A stretch of DNA of 8,879 bases from Gammaproteobacteria bacterium (GCA_029881775.1 JAOULY010000051.1:1-8879); one strand, 5' to 3'. Positions 1 through 6,399 are shown, numbered from the stretch's first letter. Notes: generated by a model not told the origin, from the letters alone. Numbers and translations are program-made.

Positions 1-1931
1 GTCACTTCCAGAAAATTTCCTATGAGCAGGTTGTGCGCGGTGATTTTATTCCCGGCACATTCGCCGACAAGCTGGTGCTGGTCGGGGTCACGGCCGCCGG
101 TCTTGGCGATGCGCTGCCAACACCGGTATCCGGTTACAGCCATTCAATGCCCGGGGTCGAGATCAATGCGAATATGCTGCAGGCATTGTTGACCGGCGGA
201 CGTATTACGGAGCTCGATGGGCGCCTGGTACTGTTGCTGACGGTGTTACTGGCCATGTTACCCATGTTTGCCTACCCGTTCCTCGGCCCGCGCAACAGCC
301 TGTTGCTGGCGGCCACGCTGTTCATCGGAACCCTGTTACTGTCAGCCGCATTGCTGTTTCTGGTGCGCAGCTGGTTTCCGCCGGTTGCCGCACTGGTTGC
401 CATCTCGCTCGGTTACCCGTTATGGAGCTGGCGCAGGCTGGAGCGTGCCGTCCGCTTTCTTGAACAGGAACTGGACGACCTGCAAAGACAGCGTGCCGAG
501 CTGGCGATTCACCAGGGCATGGACCTGCGGATTGCGGCCGCGTTTCTCCAGCGCATCCTCCCGGTTCAGGGCTGGGCATTACTGGATGCGGATGGCGTGG
601 TACGCGAACAGTCCGGGCAGGTGCGCACGGTCAGTCACCTGTCCAGCCAGGTCGGACACTGGGACCCGGAAAACAGCAGCTGGACGACACCCTGCGCGAC
701 GGATGCATCGACACTGGCGTTGTTCTGGGCAGAGGGCAATGAACCGGGAGACAAGGAGCGCTCATTGCTGAATGGCCTCGCCAGGCAGCTACGCGGCGGC
801 GAAAGCACTGCAGGACATTCGACTGACCTGCTGCAATCGCGTATCGAACAGGTCAATGCGGCCACCCGGCAGCTGGGCGAGTTGCGCCGCTTCGTCGAGG
901 ATGCGCTGTCCTTTATGTCGGACGGTGTGCTGGTGGTGGATGCCTTCGGGAAAATCCTCATCGCCAATGAGCGCGCCGCACTCTATCTGGCCGGTGACCC
1001 GGCGGCGAAATTATCGGATACCGCGCTGCATGACTACCTGCAAGCCGTGGAATTGCAGGACAGTGCGAGCTGGGACGAACAGCTGAGAAGTGTGCTGCTG
1101 GAAGCCGGACGGGTACAGTGCAATGCGCAACACGCGGATGGACGCGACCTGCTGGTGCAAATTGCACCGTTAACAGTACATGGCGAAGAGACCGATGCGC
1201 TGGTCATTAATTTCTCCGATATCAGCAATCTTCGCGCCAGTGAGCGCAAACGCAGCGAGTTGCTGAACTTCCTGTCACATGATTTGCGTTCGCCGCTGGT
1301 CTCGATGCTGGCGTTGCTGGAACTGGCCAGCAGCCGCAAGCCGGACGCCGCGATGGGCGAATTGCTCGAGCGTATGCGCGGCAACACCGAGCGTACCCTG
1401 TCACTGGCCGAACAGTTCCTGCAGCTGGCGCGTGCGGAAAACAGTGACAGCTATGCCTTCAGCGAGGTTGACCTGGTTGCGGTCATCTGGAATGCGCATG
1501 AACAGGTGTGGGCACAGGCAAAGGCCAGCAACATCCAGCTGCACAATGAACTGCAGGTTGAGGATGCCTGGGTGAGCGGCGAAGGCGGGTTGCTGGAACG
1601 CGCCCTGATCAACCTGCTGACCAACGCCATTAAATACAGTCCGTCCGGGACGCGTGTAACCGTGACCCTGTCGCGCGAGGGAAAGCGCTACCGGGTATGT
1701 GTCACCGATGAAGGGTTTGGCATCGCATCCGAATCATTGCCGTCGTTGTTCAACCGGTTCCAGCGTGTGTCCAATACCGATCATGCCGAGATTACCGGCG
1801 CGGGACTGGGCCTGGCCTTCGTCGACGCAGTTGTGACGCGTCACGGTGGCCGGATCAGCGTGCAGAGTGTGCCGGGGCAGGGCTCGATATTCTGTTTCGA
1901 GTTGCGGGCAGTGCAGTTACCGGCTTTGTAA
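1..1931 (+). CDS. CHASE2-type membrane sensor histidine kinase (5' partial)
   Basis: The reading frame is open from base 3 to the TAA at 1929-1931, and the codons before the GTG at 33 (HFQKISYEQV) continue CHASE2-like sequence. The gene therefore starts before the window and the GTG at 33 is probably not its start. Counting from that GTG, residues 10-50 are the end of an extracytoplasmic CHASE2 sensor domain (KLVLVGVTAAGLGD, then MPGVEINAN). Three hydrophobic segments follow at about 65-85, 88-111 and 114-131, the usual CHASE2 arrangement, then a short coiled coil (137-157). A PAS-like domain covers about 288-400. The HisKA dimerisation box is SHDLRSPL with the phospho-acceptor His416. The ATPase domain has the N box NLLTNAIKYS (Asn531), the G1 box DEGFGI (559-564) and the G2 box GAGLGL (589-594). 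Key residues are intact, so an active autokinase is expected. The ligand is unknown and no response regulator lies downstream; a partner may lie upstream. Confidence 0.93.
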   Translation, partial: HFQKISYEQVVRGDFIPGTFADKLVLVGVTAAGLGDALPTPVSGYSHSMPGVEINANMLQALLTGGRITELDGRLVLLLTVLLAMLPMFAYPFLGPRNSLLLAATLFIGTLLLSAALLFLVRSWFPPVAALVAISLGYPLWSWRRLERAVRFLEQELDDLQRQRAELAIHQGMDLRIAAAFLQRILPVQGWALLDADGVVREQSGQVRTVSHLSSQVGHWDPENSSWTTPCATDASTLALFWAEGNEPGDKERSLLNGLARQLRGGESTAGHSTDLLQSRIEQVNAATRQLGELRRFVEDALSFMSDGVLVVDAFGKILIANERAALYLAGDPAAKLSDTALHDYLQAVELQDSASWDEQLRSVLLEAGRVQCNAQHADGRDLLVQIAPLTVHGEETDALVINFSDISNLRASERKRSELLNFLSHDLRSPLVSMLALLELASSRKPDAAMGELLERMRGNTERTLSLAEQFLQLARAENSDSYAFSEVDLVAVIWNAHEQVWAQAKASNIQLHNELQVEDAWVSGEGGLLERALINLLTNAIKYSPSGTRVTVTLSREGKRYRVCVTDEGFGIASESLPSLFNRFQRVSNTDHAEITGAGLGLAFVDAVVTRHGGRISVQSVPGQGSIFCFELRAVQLPAL

Positions 1932-2034
1932 TCACTGCGCGCGATGTGATAAGTTCAATAAAAACAGCAGGATATAGATTATACCGGGAGATCCCGCAGT
2001 GCCCGGCGAGTGCGTAGTTTATTCAAGTTAACAA

Positions 2035-2088
2035 TTGACGTCTGGCTATAAGCAGGCCAGTGACTAGAATAGCGACTGAATGTAGAAC
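2035..2088 (+). promoter_or_regulatory. Possible promoter region for the repeat lipoprotein gene
   Basis: Two weak sigma70-like arrangements are visible. The better one is GTGACT (2060-2065), 17 bases, TAGAAC (2083-2088), which would give a leader of about 42 bases. The other is a TAGAAT -10 at 2065-2070 with only CTGGCT at the -35 position. TTGACG at 2035-2040 looks like a -35 box but is 24 bases from TAGAAT, too far to pair with it. A short dyad, CTGGC (2042-2046) with GCCAG (2056-2060), lies inside. No convincing terminator follows the kinase gene, so some readthrough from upstream is also possible. Confidence 0.3.
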
Positions 2089-2136
2089 CCTGTTTTCCCT
2101 CGCAGAAAAAAAATAGGTACCCAAGGAGTAACGATT

Positions 2137-3675
2137 ATGGCGAGCTTTACCACAAGAATTGCACTTCCGCTGATTCTGCTGTCGCTGGCGGGCTGTTCAG
2201 CCACGCAAACGCGCACAGCACAGGACAGTGGCACCATTACACAAGACGATTACGCTGCCCTGAAAGAAAAGGAAGCGCGTATTTCAAGGCTCGAAAGTGA
2301 GCTTGCTGCTGCCCGCACATCCGGCAGCAGTATGACAATGGCCGCTAGCGGCGGTGAATTGTTACCACCCAATGCAAAACCGGGCGAGTGCTATGCGCGT
2401 GTCTGGGTCCCGGCCAAATACAAGACCCTGAGCAAGCAGATGCTGGTGAAAGAAGCCGATCAGAAAGTGGACATCATCCCGGCAAAGTATGAGTGGGTTG
2501 AGGAAAGCGTGATGGTCAGTGAGGCATCAAGCCGCATGGAAACCATTCCGGCGACCTACGGCGTCGAAGAAGAGACCATCAAGGTGTCGGATGCCACGCG
2601 CATCTGGCGTACCGGGCTCGGCAATAATGCACCGCCGGCCAGTGACGATATCCTTGCAACTGCCAAGAAGTACGGTATTAACCTCGACGGTGCCACACCG
2701 GGTATGTGTTACCACGAGCATTACCGGCCTGCCCAGTACGAGACTGTCGAACAGCAGGTACTCGTCAGCGAGGCCAGCGAGAATGTCAACGTGACTGCCG
2801 CGCAGTATCGTACTGTCGACAAGCGTGTGCTGGTCAAGGAAGCGTCATCGCAGATGGTCGAGGTGCCGGCCTCCTACGAATGGACTTCAGAGCAGGTGCT
2901 CGACAAGCCGGCTCACACCGTCTGGCAGAAAGGTAAGGGACCGATCCAGCGCATCGATGAAGCCACCGGCGAAATCATGTGCCTGGTAGAAGTGCCTGCG
3001 ACTTACAAGACGATCAAGAAGCGCGTGCTGAAGTCGCCTGCGACGACCAAGAGTATCGAGATACCGGCTGAGTACAAAACGGTGAAGGTGCGTGAACTGG
3101 TTGCCGGCCCGCAAGAGTCGAAAACACAGATCCCGGCTTCCTACAAGACCGTCAAGGTCAGCAAGAAGCTGTCCGACGCCTCGTTTACGTGGCATGAGGT
3201 GCACAACAAGGAAGAGCCTGCGACGACCCGTACTGGCGCAAAAATCTGCCTTACGGAGACCCCGGCACGTTACAAGACCGTTTCACGCAAGGTGGTAAAA
3301 ACACCGGCAACTTCCCGCAAGGTGGAGATCCCGGCAGCTTACAAGACCATCAAGGTGCGCAAGCTGGTTGCAGGGCCGTCCGAGCAGCGTACGGAAATCC
3401 CGGCCGTGTACAAGACGGTTCAGTTCAATGAGCTGGAGAAGGATGGTTACATGGAATGGCGTTCGATCCTGTGTCAGACCAACATGACCGGAACCCGTAT
3501 CACCCGGATCCAGCAGGCACTTAAAACCGCCGGTTACAACCCGGGTCCGATCGATGGTTCTATCGGTGCCCAGACCATGTCGGCCGTCAACGCGTTCCAG
3601 CGCGACAAGGGCCTGCCGGTCGACAAGTACCTCAATGTCAAGACACTGCAAGCCCTGGGTGTTTCTCCGCGCTGA
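2137..3675 (+). CDS. Repeat-containing lipoprotein with C-terminal peptidoglycan-binding domain
   Basis: This 512-residue protein starts at an ATG with AAGGAG at 2123-2128, eight bases upstream. Residues 1-20 form a lipoprotein signal peptide with lipobox LAGC, so Cys20 would be lipidated; Ser at +2 predicts the outer membrane. A short coiled coil covers about 37-61. Residues 92-441 hold four modules, each of three 23-residue repeats of the type [IV]PAxYKTVxxxxLV and each ending in a Trp (157, 263, 352, 441). Residues 454-508 match a peptidoglycan-binding domain 1 fold (ITRIQQALKTAGYNPG...IDGSIGAQT...AVNAFQRDKGL). The likely job is to link the outer membrane to the cell wall, with the repeats as a periplasmic spacer; this is inferred from the architecture. 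No enzyme motif is visible. I do not recognise a named gene. A strong terminator follows at 3697-3727, so the gene is probably the last or only one in its transcript. Confidence 0.88.
   Translation: MASFTTRIALPLILLSLAGCSATQTRTAQDSGTITQDDYAALKEKEARISRLESELAAARTSGSSMTMAASGGELLPPNAKPGECYARVWVPAKYKTLSKQMLVKEADQKVDIIPAKYEWVEESVMVSEASSRMETIPATYGVEEETIKVSDATRIWRTGLGNNAPPASDDILATAKKYGINLDGATPGMCYHEHYRPAQYETVEQQVLVSEASENVNVTAAQYRTVDKRVLVKEASSQMVEVPASYEWTSEQVLDKPAHTVWQKGKGPIQRIDEATGEIMCLVEVPATYKTIKKRVLKSPATTKSIEIPAEYKTVKVRELVAGPQESKTQIPASYKTVKVSKKLSDASFTWHEVHNKEEPATTRTGAKICLTETPARYKTVSRKVVKTPATSRKVEIPAAYKTIKVRKLVAGPSEQRTEIPAVYKTVQFNELEKDGYMEWRSILCQTNMTGTRITRIQQALKTAGYNPGPIDGSIGAQTMSAVNAFQRDKGLPVDKYLNVKTLQALGVSPR
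2410..3459 (+). repeat. Twelve 23-residue repeats in four modules within the lipoprotein gene
   Basis: The Pro-Ala of each repeat falls at residues 92, 115, 138 (module A, bases 2410-2607), 198, 221, 244 (B, 2728-2925), 287, 310, 333 (C, 2995-3192) and 376, 399, 422 (D, 3262-3459). Spacing within every module is exactly 23 residues, and each module ends in a Trp exactly 19 residues after the third Pro. Repeat 221 has Ala in place of Pro. Modules B-C and C-D start 89 residues apart; A-B start 106 apart because of a 17-residue longer linker. Modules C and D are the most alike, with 34 identical residues in the first 55 by hand count. The DNA has diverged, so this is protein-level periodicity rather than a recent perfect tandem repeat. 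Confidence 0.9.
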
Positions 3676-3696
3676 TAGCGGTCATTGTGTGACACG

Positions 3697-3727
3697 AAAG
3701 CGCCCCTCACGGGGCGCTTTTTTTTTT
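3697..3727 (+). terminator. Rho-independent terminator of the repeat lipoprotein gene
   Basis: A perfect 10-base-pair stem, AAAGCGCCCC (3697-3706) with GGGGCGCTTT (3711-3720), closes a four-base loop TCAC and runs straight into ten T residues (3718-3727). It lies 21 bases after the lipoprotein stop codon. This is a textbook intrinsic terminator on the + strand; there is no A-rich run that would make it strong in reverse. Confidence 0.95.
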
Positions 3728-3825
3728 GCATGAATAGCGGCCAGGTGCCAGGTAGCCGGCATGGTTTTAACATGTTCACAACCAGCTACTGTCCGTCCGG
3801 GCACATGCAGGCTAGTCTGAGATGT

Positions 3826-3894
3826 ACCGGTTGCTGGTTATCCCGGGACTGGCATTTCCCCTGAAGCCGCCAGTGCCTTAAGCAACCGTTTTTT
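3826..3894 (+). ncRNA. Candidate small RNA ending in an intrinsic terminator
   Basis: CGGTTGCT (3828-3835) pairs perfectly with AGCAACCG (3881-3888), which is followed by six T residues (3889-3894), as in an intrinsic terminator. Inside is a second hairpin, ACTGGC (3848-3853) with GCCAGT (3869-3874). It is extended by GG/CC across one mismatch, and has a further short TTC/GAA pairing in the loop. A weak -10 box TAGTCT at 3813-3818 would start transcription near 3825, right at the base of the outer stem; the -35 match (CTGTCC at 3789) is poor. The preceding gene is already terminated at 3727, so this second terminator needs another explanation, such as a roughly 70-base RNA. It could instead be a backup terminator. 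I do not recognise a known RNA family. Confidence 0.35.
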
Positions 3895-3907
3895 GCCGAA
3901 TGGCATG

Positions 3908-3949
3908 ATGGACCGGTGGTGGCGAGTTAGCCGCCACCGGCCATTTTTT
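3908..3949 (+). terminator. Second strong Rho-independent terminator in the noncoding stretch
   Basis: CCGGTGGTGGC (3913-3923) pairs with GCCGCCACCGG (3930-3940) with one G-U pair around the loop GAGTTA. The stem continues past a bulged A3912 with ATGG/CCAT, giving about 15 pairs, and ends in TTTTTT (3944-3949). No protein gene lies between it and the previous terminators, so it either ends a noncoding transcript or insulates the tRNA operon from upstream transcription. Confidence 0.85.
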
Positions 3950-3998
3950 GCTTTCATGGTGCTGTCATAGCGCCTTCCAGCCCCGGGTCAGACGGCAT

Positions 3999-4105
3999 GT
4001 ACTGACTGATTTACCCGTAAATTCCGTGTTCCCGGCAGTCGGCAACCCTGTCTTGATATAACCGGCCGGACATCTGGTGTGCCCGGTGCTTGAATTAGTC
4101 AGTAC
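3999..4105. repeat. Long imperfect inverted repeat before the tRNA promoter
   Basis: GTACTGACTGATTTA (3999-4013) can pair with TGAATTAGTCAGTAC (4091-4105) along all 15 positions, 13 Watson-Crick and two G-U. The arms are separated by 77 bases. The right arm covers most of the -35 box and part of the spacer of the tRNA promoter. As DNA it could be two opposed half-sites for a regulator; as RNA it could close a roughly 107-base structured element. Function is unknown. Confidence 0.55.
4054..4062 (+). promoter_or_regulatory. Possible extended -10 promoter upstream of the tRNA
   Basis: TGATATAAC is an extended -10 element (TGn followed by TATAAC). No good -35 box sits 17 bases upstream, but extended -10 promoters do not need one. 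Transcription would start near 4069, about 60 bases before the tRNA, making it a candidate secondary promoter. Confidence 0.35.
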
Positions 4106-4118
4106 CAACAGCTACACT
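4090..4118 (+). promoter_or_regulatory. Sigma70 promoter of the initiator tRNA
   Basis: TTGAAT (4090-4095) and TACACT (4113-4118) are separated by exactly 17 bases, placing the start of transcription near 4125, a few bases before the mature tRNA at 4132. The bases after the -10 box (TCCCGGCC) are GC-rich, as in stable-RNA promoters under stringent control. The right arm of the long inverted repeat overlaps the -35 box, so a regulator could act here. Confidence 0.65.
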
Positions 4119-4131
4119 TCCCGGCCGTTGA

Positions 4132-4208
<77 letters not shown>

Positions 4209-4225
4209 TTTTACTTGCCGGATGC

Positions 4226-4239
4226 CATGCCATGGCATG
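4226..4239. repeat. 14-base perfect palindrome downstream of the tRNA
   Basis: CATGCCATGGCATG is its own reverse complement. It sits 17 bases after the tRNA CCA end and immediately before the candidate -35 region of the rimP leader promoter. No T run follows, so it is not an intrinsic terminator. It could be an operator, an RNA processing hairpin or chance. Confidence 0.5.
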
Positions 4240-4242
4240 CAT

Positions 4243-4272
4243 TTGGGTCGGAGTATGGGAGTTTGCTATACT
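4243..4272 (+). promoter_or_regulatory. Promoter for the rimP-nusA-infB leader
   Basis: TGCTATACT (4264-4272) is a good extended -10 element, with TTGGGT (4243-4248) 18 bases upstream as a partial -35 box. Transcription would start near 4279, about 75 bases before rimP and only some 23 bases before the terminator-like hairpin. The operon could thus be read both from the tRNA promoter and from this one. Confidence 0.55.
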
Positions 4273-4285
4273 CTTGATAACAATA

Positions 4286-4335
4286 ATTCCGGTGTTCATG
4301 GAATGGGCCTTTGGCCCATTTTTTGTTTCCGGAAT
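4286..4335 (+). terminator. Terminator/attenuator hairpin in the rimP leader
   Basis: AATGGGCC (4302-4309) pairs with GGCCCATT (4313-4320) around a TTT loop and runs into T residues through 4324, an intrinsic terminator located 28 bases before rimP. It is enclosed by a second inverted repeat, ATTCCGG (4286-4292) with CCGGAAT (4329-4335). An alternative short pairing, ATTCC (4286-4290) with GGAAT (4300-4304), would invade the left arm of the terminator. Position and form fit the rimP leader attenuator described for gammaproteobacteria, thought to let NusA limit its own synthesis. It may also mark the end of the tRNA transcript with partial readthrough. Confidence 0.75.
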
Positions 4336-4352
4336 ACGGTTTGGAGAACGGC

Positions 4353-4811
4353 GTGAGGGCTGACCCATTACAGCTGGGGAAATTGCTGGAACCCGGGATT
4401 GCATCCATGGGTTACGAGCTGGTCGGTATTGAGTACCAGAGCGGCGGTAAGGGCGGTGGACTGCTGCGCGTATATATTGATAGTGAGCAGGGTATTACGG
4501 CAGATGACTGCCAGAAGGTCAGTTACCAGGTGAGTGGCGTGCTCGATGTCGAGGACCCGATACCCGGTCACTACACGCTGGAAGTGTCGTCACCCGGTCT
4601 GGACCGGCTGCTGTTCAAAGAGACGGACTTTGAGCGCTTTGCCGGGCAGCTGGCGAAGGTGCGCATGGCGTTTCCGGTTGACGGTCAGCGCAAGTTCAGC
4701 GGCCGCCTGGCGGGTATGCAGGACGGAAATGTATTGTTGGTGCAGGATGATGAAGAACTCAGCCTGCCGTTTGAACAGATAGAACAGGCACGCCTGGTAC
4801 CCGAATACTGA
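4353..4811 (+). CDS. rimP: Ribosome maturation factor RimP
   Basis: RimP assists late assembly of the 30S ribosomal subunit in the cytoplasm. The GTG at 4353 is chosen as start: GGAGA at 4343-4347 gives good spacing and the product is 152 residues, close to the 150 of E. coli. An in-frame TTG at 4311 lies inside the terminator hairpin and would add 14 residues with no family counterpart. Family signatures are LLEPGIASMGYELVGIEY at residues 11-28, then LLRVYID (37-43) and ITADDCQKVS (48-57). The hallmark YTLEVSSPGLDR follows at 74-85, before a C-terminal SH3-like beta domain (about 95-152). The stop codon is 31 bases before nusA, so the two are almost surely co-transcribed. Confidence 0.96.
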   Translation: MRADPLQLGKLLEPGIASMGYELVGIEYQSGGKGGGLLRVYIDSEQGITADDCQKVSYQVSGVLDVEDPIPGHYTLEVSSPGLDRLLFKETDFERFAGQLAKVRMAFPVDGQRKFSGRLAGMQDGNVLLVQDDEELSLPFEQIEQARLVPEY

Positions 4812-4842
4812 GCGTGTAAACAGGCCCTGGGAGGGTTCGGGA

Positions 4843-6384
4843 ATGGACAGTAAAGAGATCCTGATGGTCGTTGATGCGGTATCCAACGAGAAGGGTATCG
4901 ACAAGGAAATTATTTTCGAGGCTATCGAAAGTGCGCTGGCGACGGCGACGCGCAAGCGTGCGTCCGGCGACATAGAAGCGCGCGTAGAGATCAACCGCGC
5001 GACCGGCGAATATAAAACGTTCCGTCGCTGGCAGGTGATTGATGAGTCGCTCGCCGAAAAAGCGGGAGAAGACGATGACGTGCTCGTGTTCGACGCGCCC
5101 GGTCGCCAGTACACTCTGGAAGCGGCCAAGGAACTGGACCCGGAGCTGGAACACGGCTCGTGGATCGAGGAGCCGATGGACAACGTGGAATTCGGGCGCA
5201 TCGGTGCGCAGACTGCCAAGCAGGTGATCGTGCAGAAGGTGCGCGAGGCGGAGCGCGCCATGGTGGTTGATGCCTACAAGAACCGTATCGGCGAGCTGGT
5301 TACCGGCATCGTCAAACGTGTTGAACGCGGCAACGTCTACCTTGACCTGGGCAGTAATGCCGAGGCGATCATCCTGCGCGAGGAAATGATTCCGCGCGAA
5401 GCCGTGCGCCCGGGCGACCGTCTGCGCGGTTACCTGCGCGAGGTCAGTGCGGAACAGCGTGGCCCGCAGTTATTCGTCAGTCGTGTGGCACCCGAATTCC
5501 TGCTCGAGTTGTTCAAGCTTGAAGTGCCGGAGGTCGGCCAGGGCCTGATTGAGATTCTCAAGGCTGCCCGTGACCCGGGGCTGCGTGCCAAGATCGCGGT
5601 GAAGAGCAATGACCCGCGTATTGACCCGGTTGGCGCCTGTGTCGGCATGCGTGGCTCTCGCGTGCAGACGGTGTCAACCGAATTGTCAGGCGAGCGCGTC
5701 GATATTATTTTGTGGGACGATAATCCTGCGCAGTTTGTTATCAACGCCATGTCACCCGCCGAGGTGGCGTCCATCGTGGTCGATGAAGAGACCAATACCA
5801 TGGATATCGCCGTCGCCGAGGACCAGTTGTCTCAGGCAATCGGTCGTGCCGGTCAGAACGTGCGTCTGGCCAGCCAGCTGACCGGATGGGTGCTGAATGT
5901 CATGGACGAGACCCAGGCCGAGGAAAAAAGTGAGGCCGAGGCAGCCAGCTTGCAGAAGCTGTTTATCGAGCAGCTGGACGTCGACGAGGAAATTGCCGCG
6001 ATCCTGGTGCAGGAAGGTTTCTCCTCGATCGAGGAGATCGTCTACGTGCCGAACAGCGAATTGCTCGCCATCGAGGAATTCGAGGAAGACATGGTTGAGG
6101 AATTACGTGGTCGTGCCCGTGATGTGTTGCTGACGCAGGCGATCATGAAAGAAGAGAAGCTCGGCGATGCCAGGCCGGCCGATGACCTGCTGGCGATGGA
6201 AGGTATGGATTCGGAGCTGGCGTTCGAGCTTGCCGGGCGGGGTGTGGTTACCATGGAAGACCTTGCCGAGCAGGCAGTCGACGAGTTGATGGATATCGAC
6301 GGAATGGACGAAAAACGTGCAGGTTCACTCATTATGGCAGCGCGTGCACCCTGGTTTGCCGAAGAGAGCGGTACCGACGCGTGA
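4843..6384 (+). CDS. nusA: Transcription termination/antitermination factor NusA
   Basis: NusA binds RNA polymerase and nascent RNA to control pausing, intrinsic termination and antitermination. GGGAGG at 4829-4834 sits eight bases before the ATG. The 513 residues are slightly longer than E. coli NusA (495). The polymerase-binding N-terminal domain covers about 1-130. The S1 domain is at about 137-201 (GIVKRVERGNVYLDLGSNAE). KH1 includes GACVGMRGSRV (264-274) and KH2 includes QAIGRAGQNVRLASQ (331-345), both with the GxxG loop. Two acidic repeat domains follow, at about 365-430 (DVDEEIAAILVQEGFSSIEE) and 440-503 (PADDLLAMEGMDSELAF, ending KRAGSLIMAARAPWF). The second acidic repeat, which binds the alpha subunit C-terminal domain and is absent from many bacteria, supports a proteobacterial origin. 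infB starts 15 bases downstream. Confidence 0.98.
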   Translation: MDSKEILMVVDAVSNEKGIDKEIIFEAIESALATATRKRASGDIEARVEINRATGEYKTFRRWQVIDESLAEKAGEDDDVLVFDAPGRQYTLEAAKELDPELEHGSWIEEPMDNVEFGRIGAQTAKQVIVQKVREAERAMVVDAYKNRIGELVTGIVKRVERGNVYLDLGSNAEAIILREEMIPREAVRPGDRLRGYLREVSAEQRGPQLFVSRVAPEFLLELFKLEVPEVGQGLIEILKAARDPGLRAKIAVKSNDPRIDPVGACVGMRGSRVQTVSTELSGERVDIILWDDNPAQFVINAMSPAEVASIVVDEETNTMDIAVAEDQLSQAIGRAGQNVRLASQLTGWVLNVMDETQAEEKSEAEAASLQKLFIEQLDVDEEIAAILVQEGFSSIEEIVYVPNSELLAIEEFEEDMVEELRGRARDVLLTQAIMKEEKLGDARPADDLLAMEGMDSELAFELAGRGVVTMEDLAEQAVDELMDIDGMDEKRAGSLIMAARAPWFAEESGTDA

Positions 6385-6399
6385 GGAGCGAGGCAGTCA

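Larger units (their letters stand above)
3676..4131. other. 456-base noncoding stretch between the lipoprotein gene and the initiator tRNA
   Basis: No frame here carries a credible gene: the open frames are short and lack ribosome sites. What it does hold is listed separately: an intrinsic terminator (3697-3727), a folded terminator-ended element (3826-3894), another intrinsic terminator (3908-3949), a long inverted repeat (3999-4105) and a promoter before the tRNA (4090-4118). There is also a 7-base tandem repeat, GCCAGGT twice at 3740-3753, and a small dyad ATTTAC/GTAAAT at 4009-4022. The secG and tRNA-Leu genes found upstream of this operon in E. coli are absent. Confidence 0.7.

Noticed and set aside
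1931..1950. ATCAC/GTGAT hairpin just after the kinase gene as a terminator
   Set aside because: The stem is only five pairs and no T run follows, so intrinsic termination is not supported.
2035..2070. TTGACG and TAGAAT as one sigma70 promoter
   Set aside because: They are 24 bases apart, well outside the 16-18 base spacing needed for joint recognition.
3730..3864. 44-codon + strand open frame after the lipoprotein terminator
   Set aside because: Its ATG directly follows the terminator T run with no ribosome site, and its 3' part crosses the folded element at 3828-3888. Nothing in the peptide suggests a real protein.
4311..4352. In-frame TTG at 4311 as the start of RimP
   Set aside because: It lies in the loop and right arm of the terminator hairpin, has no ribosome site, and adds 14 residues absent from the family. 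The GTG at 4353 has a good ribosome site and gives normal length.
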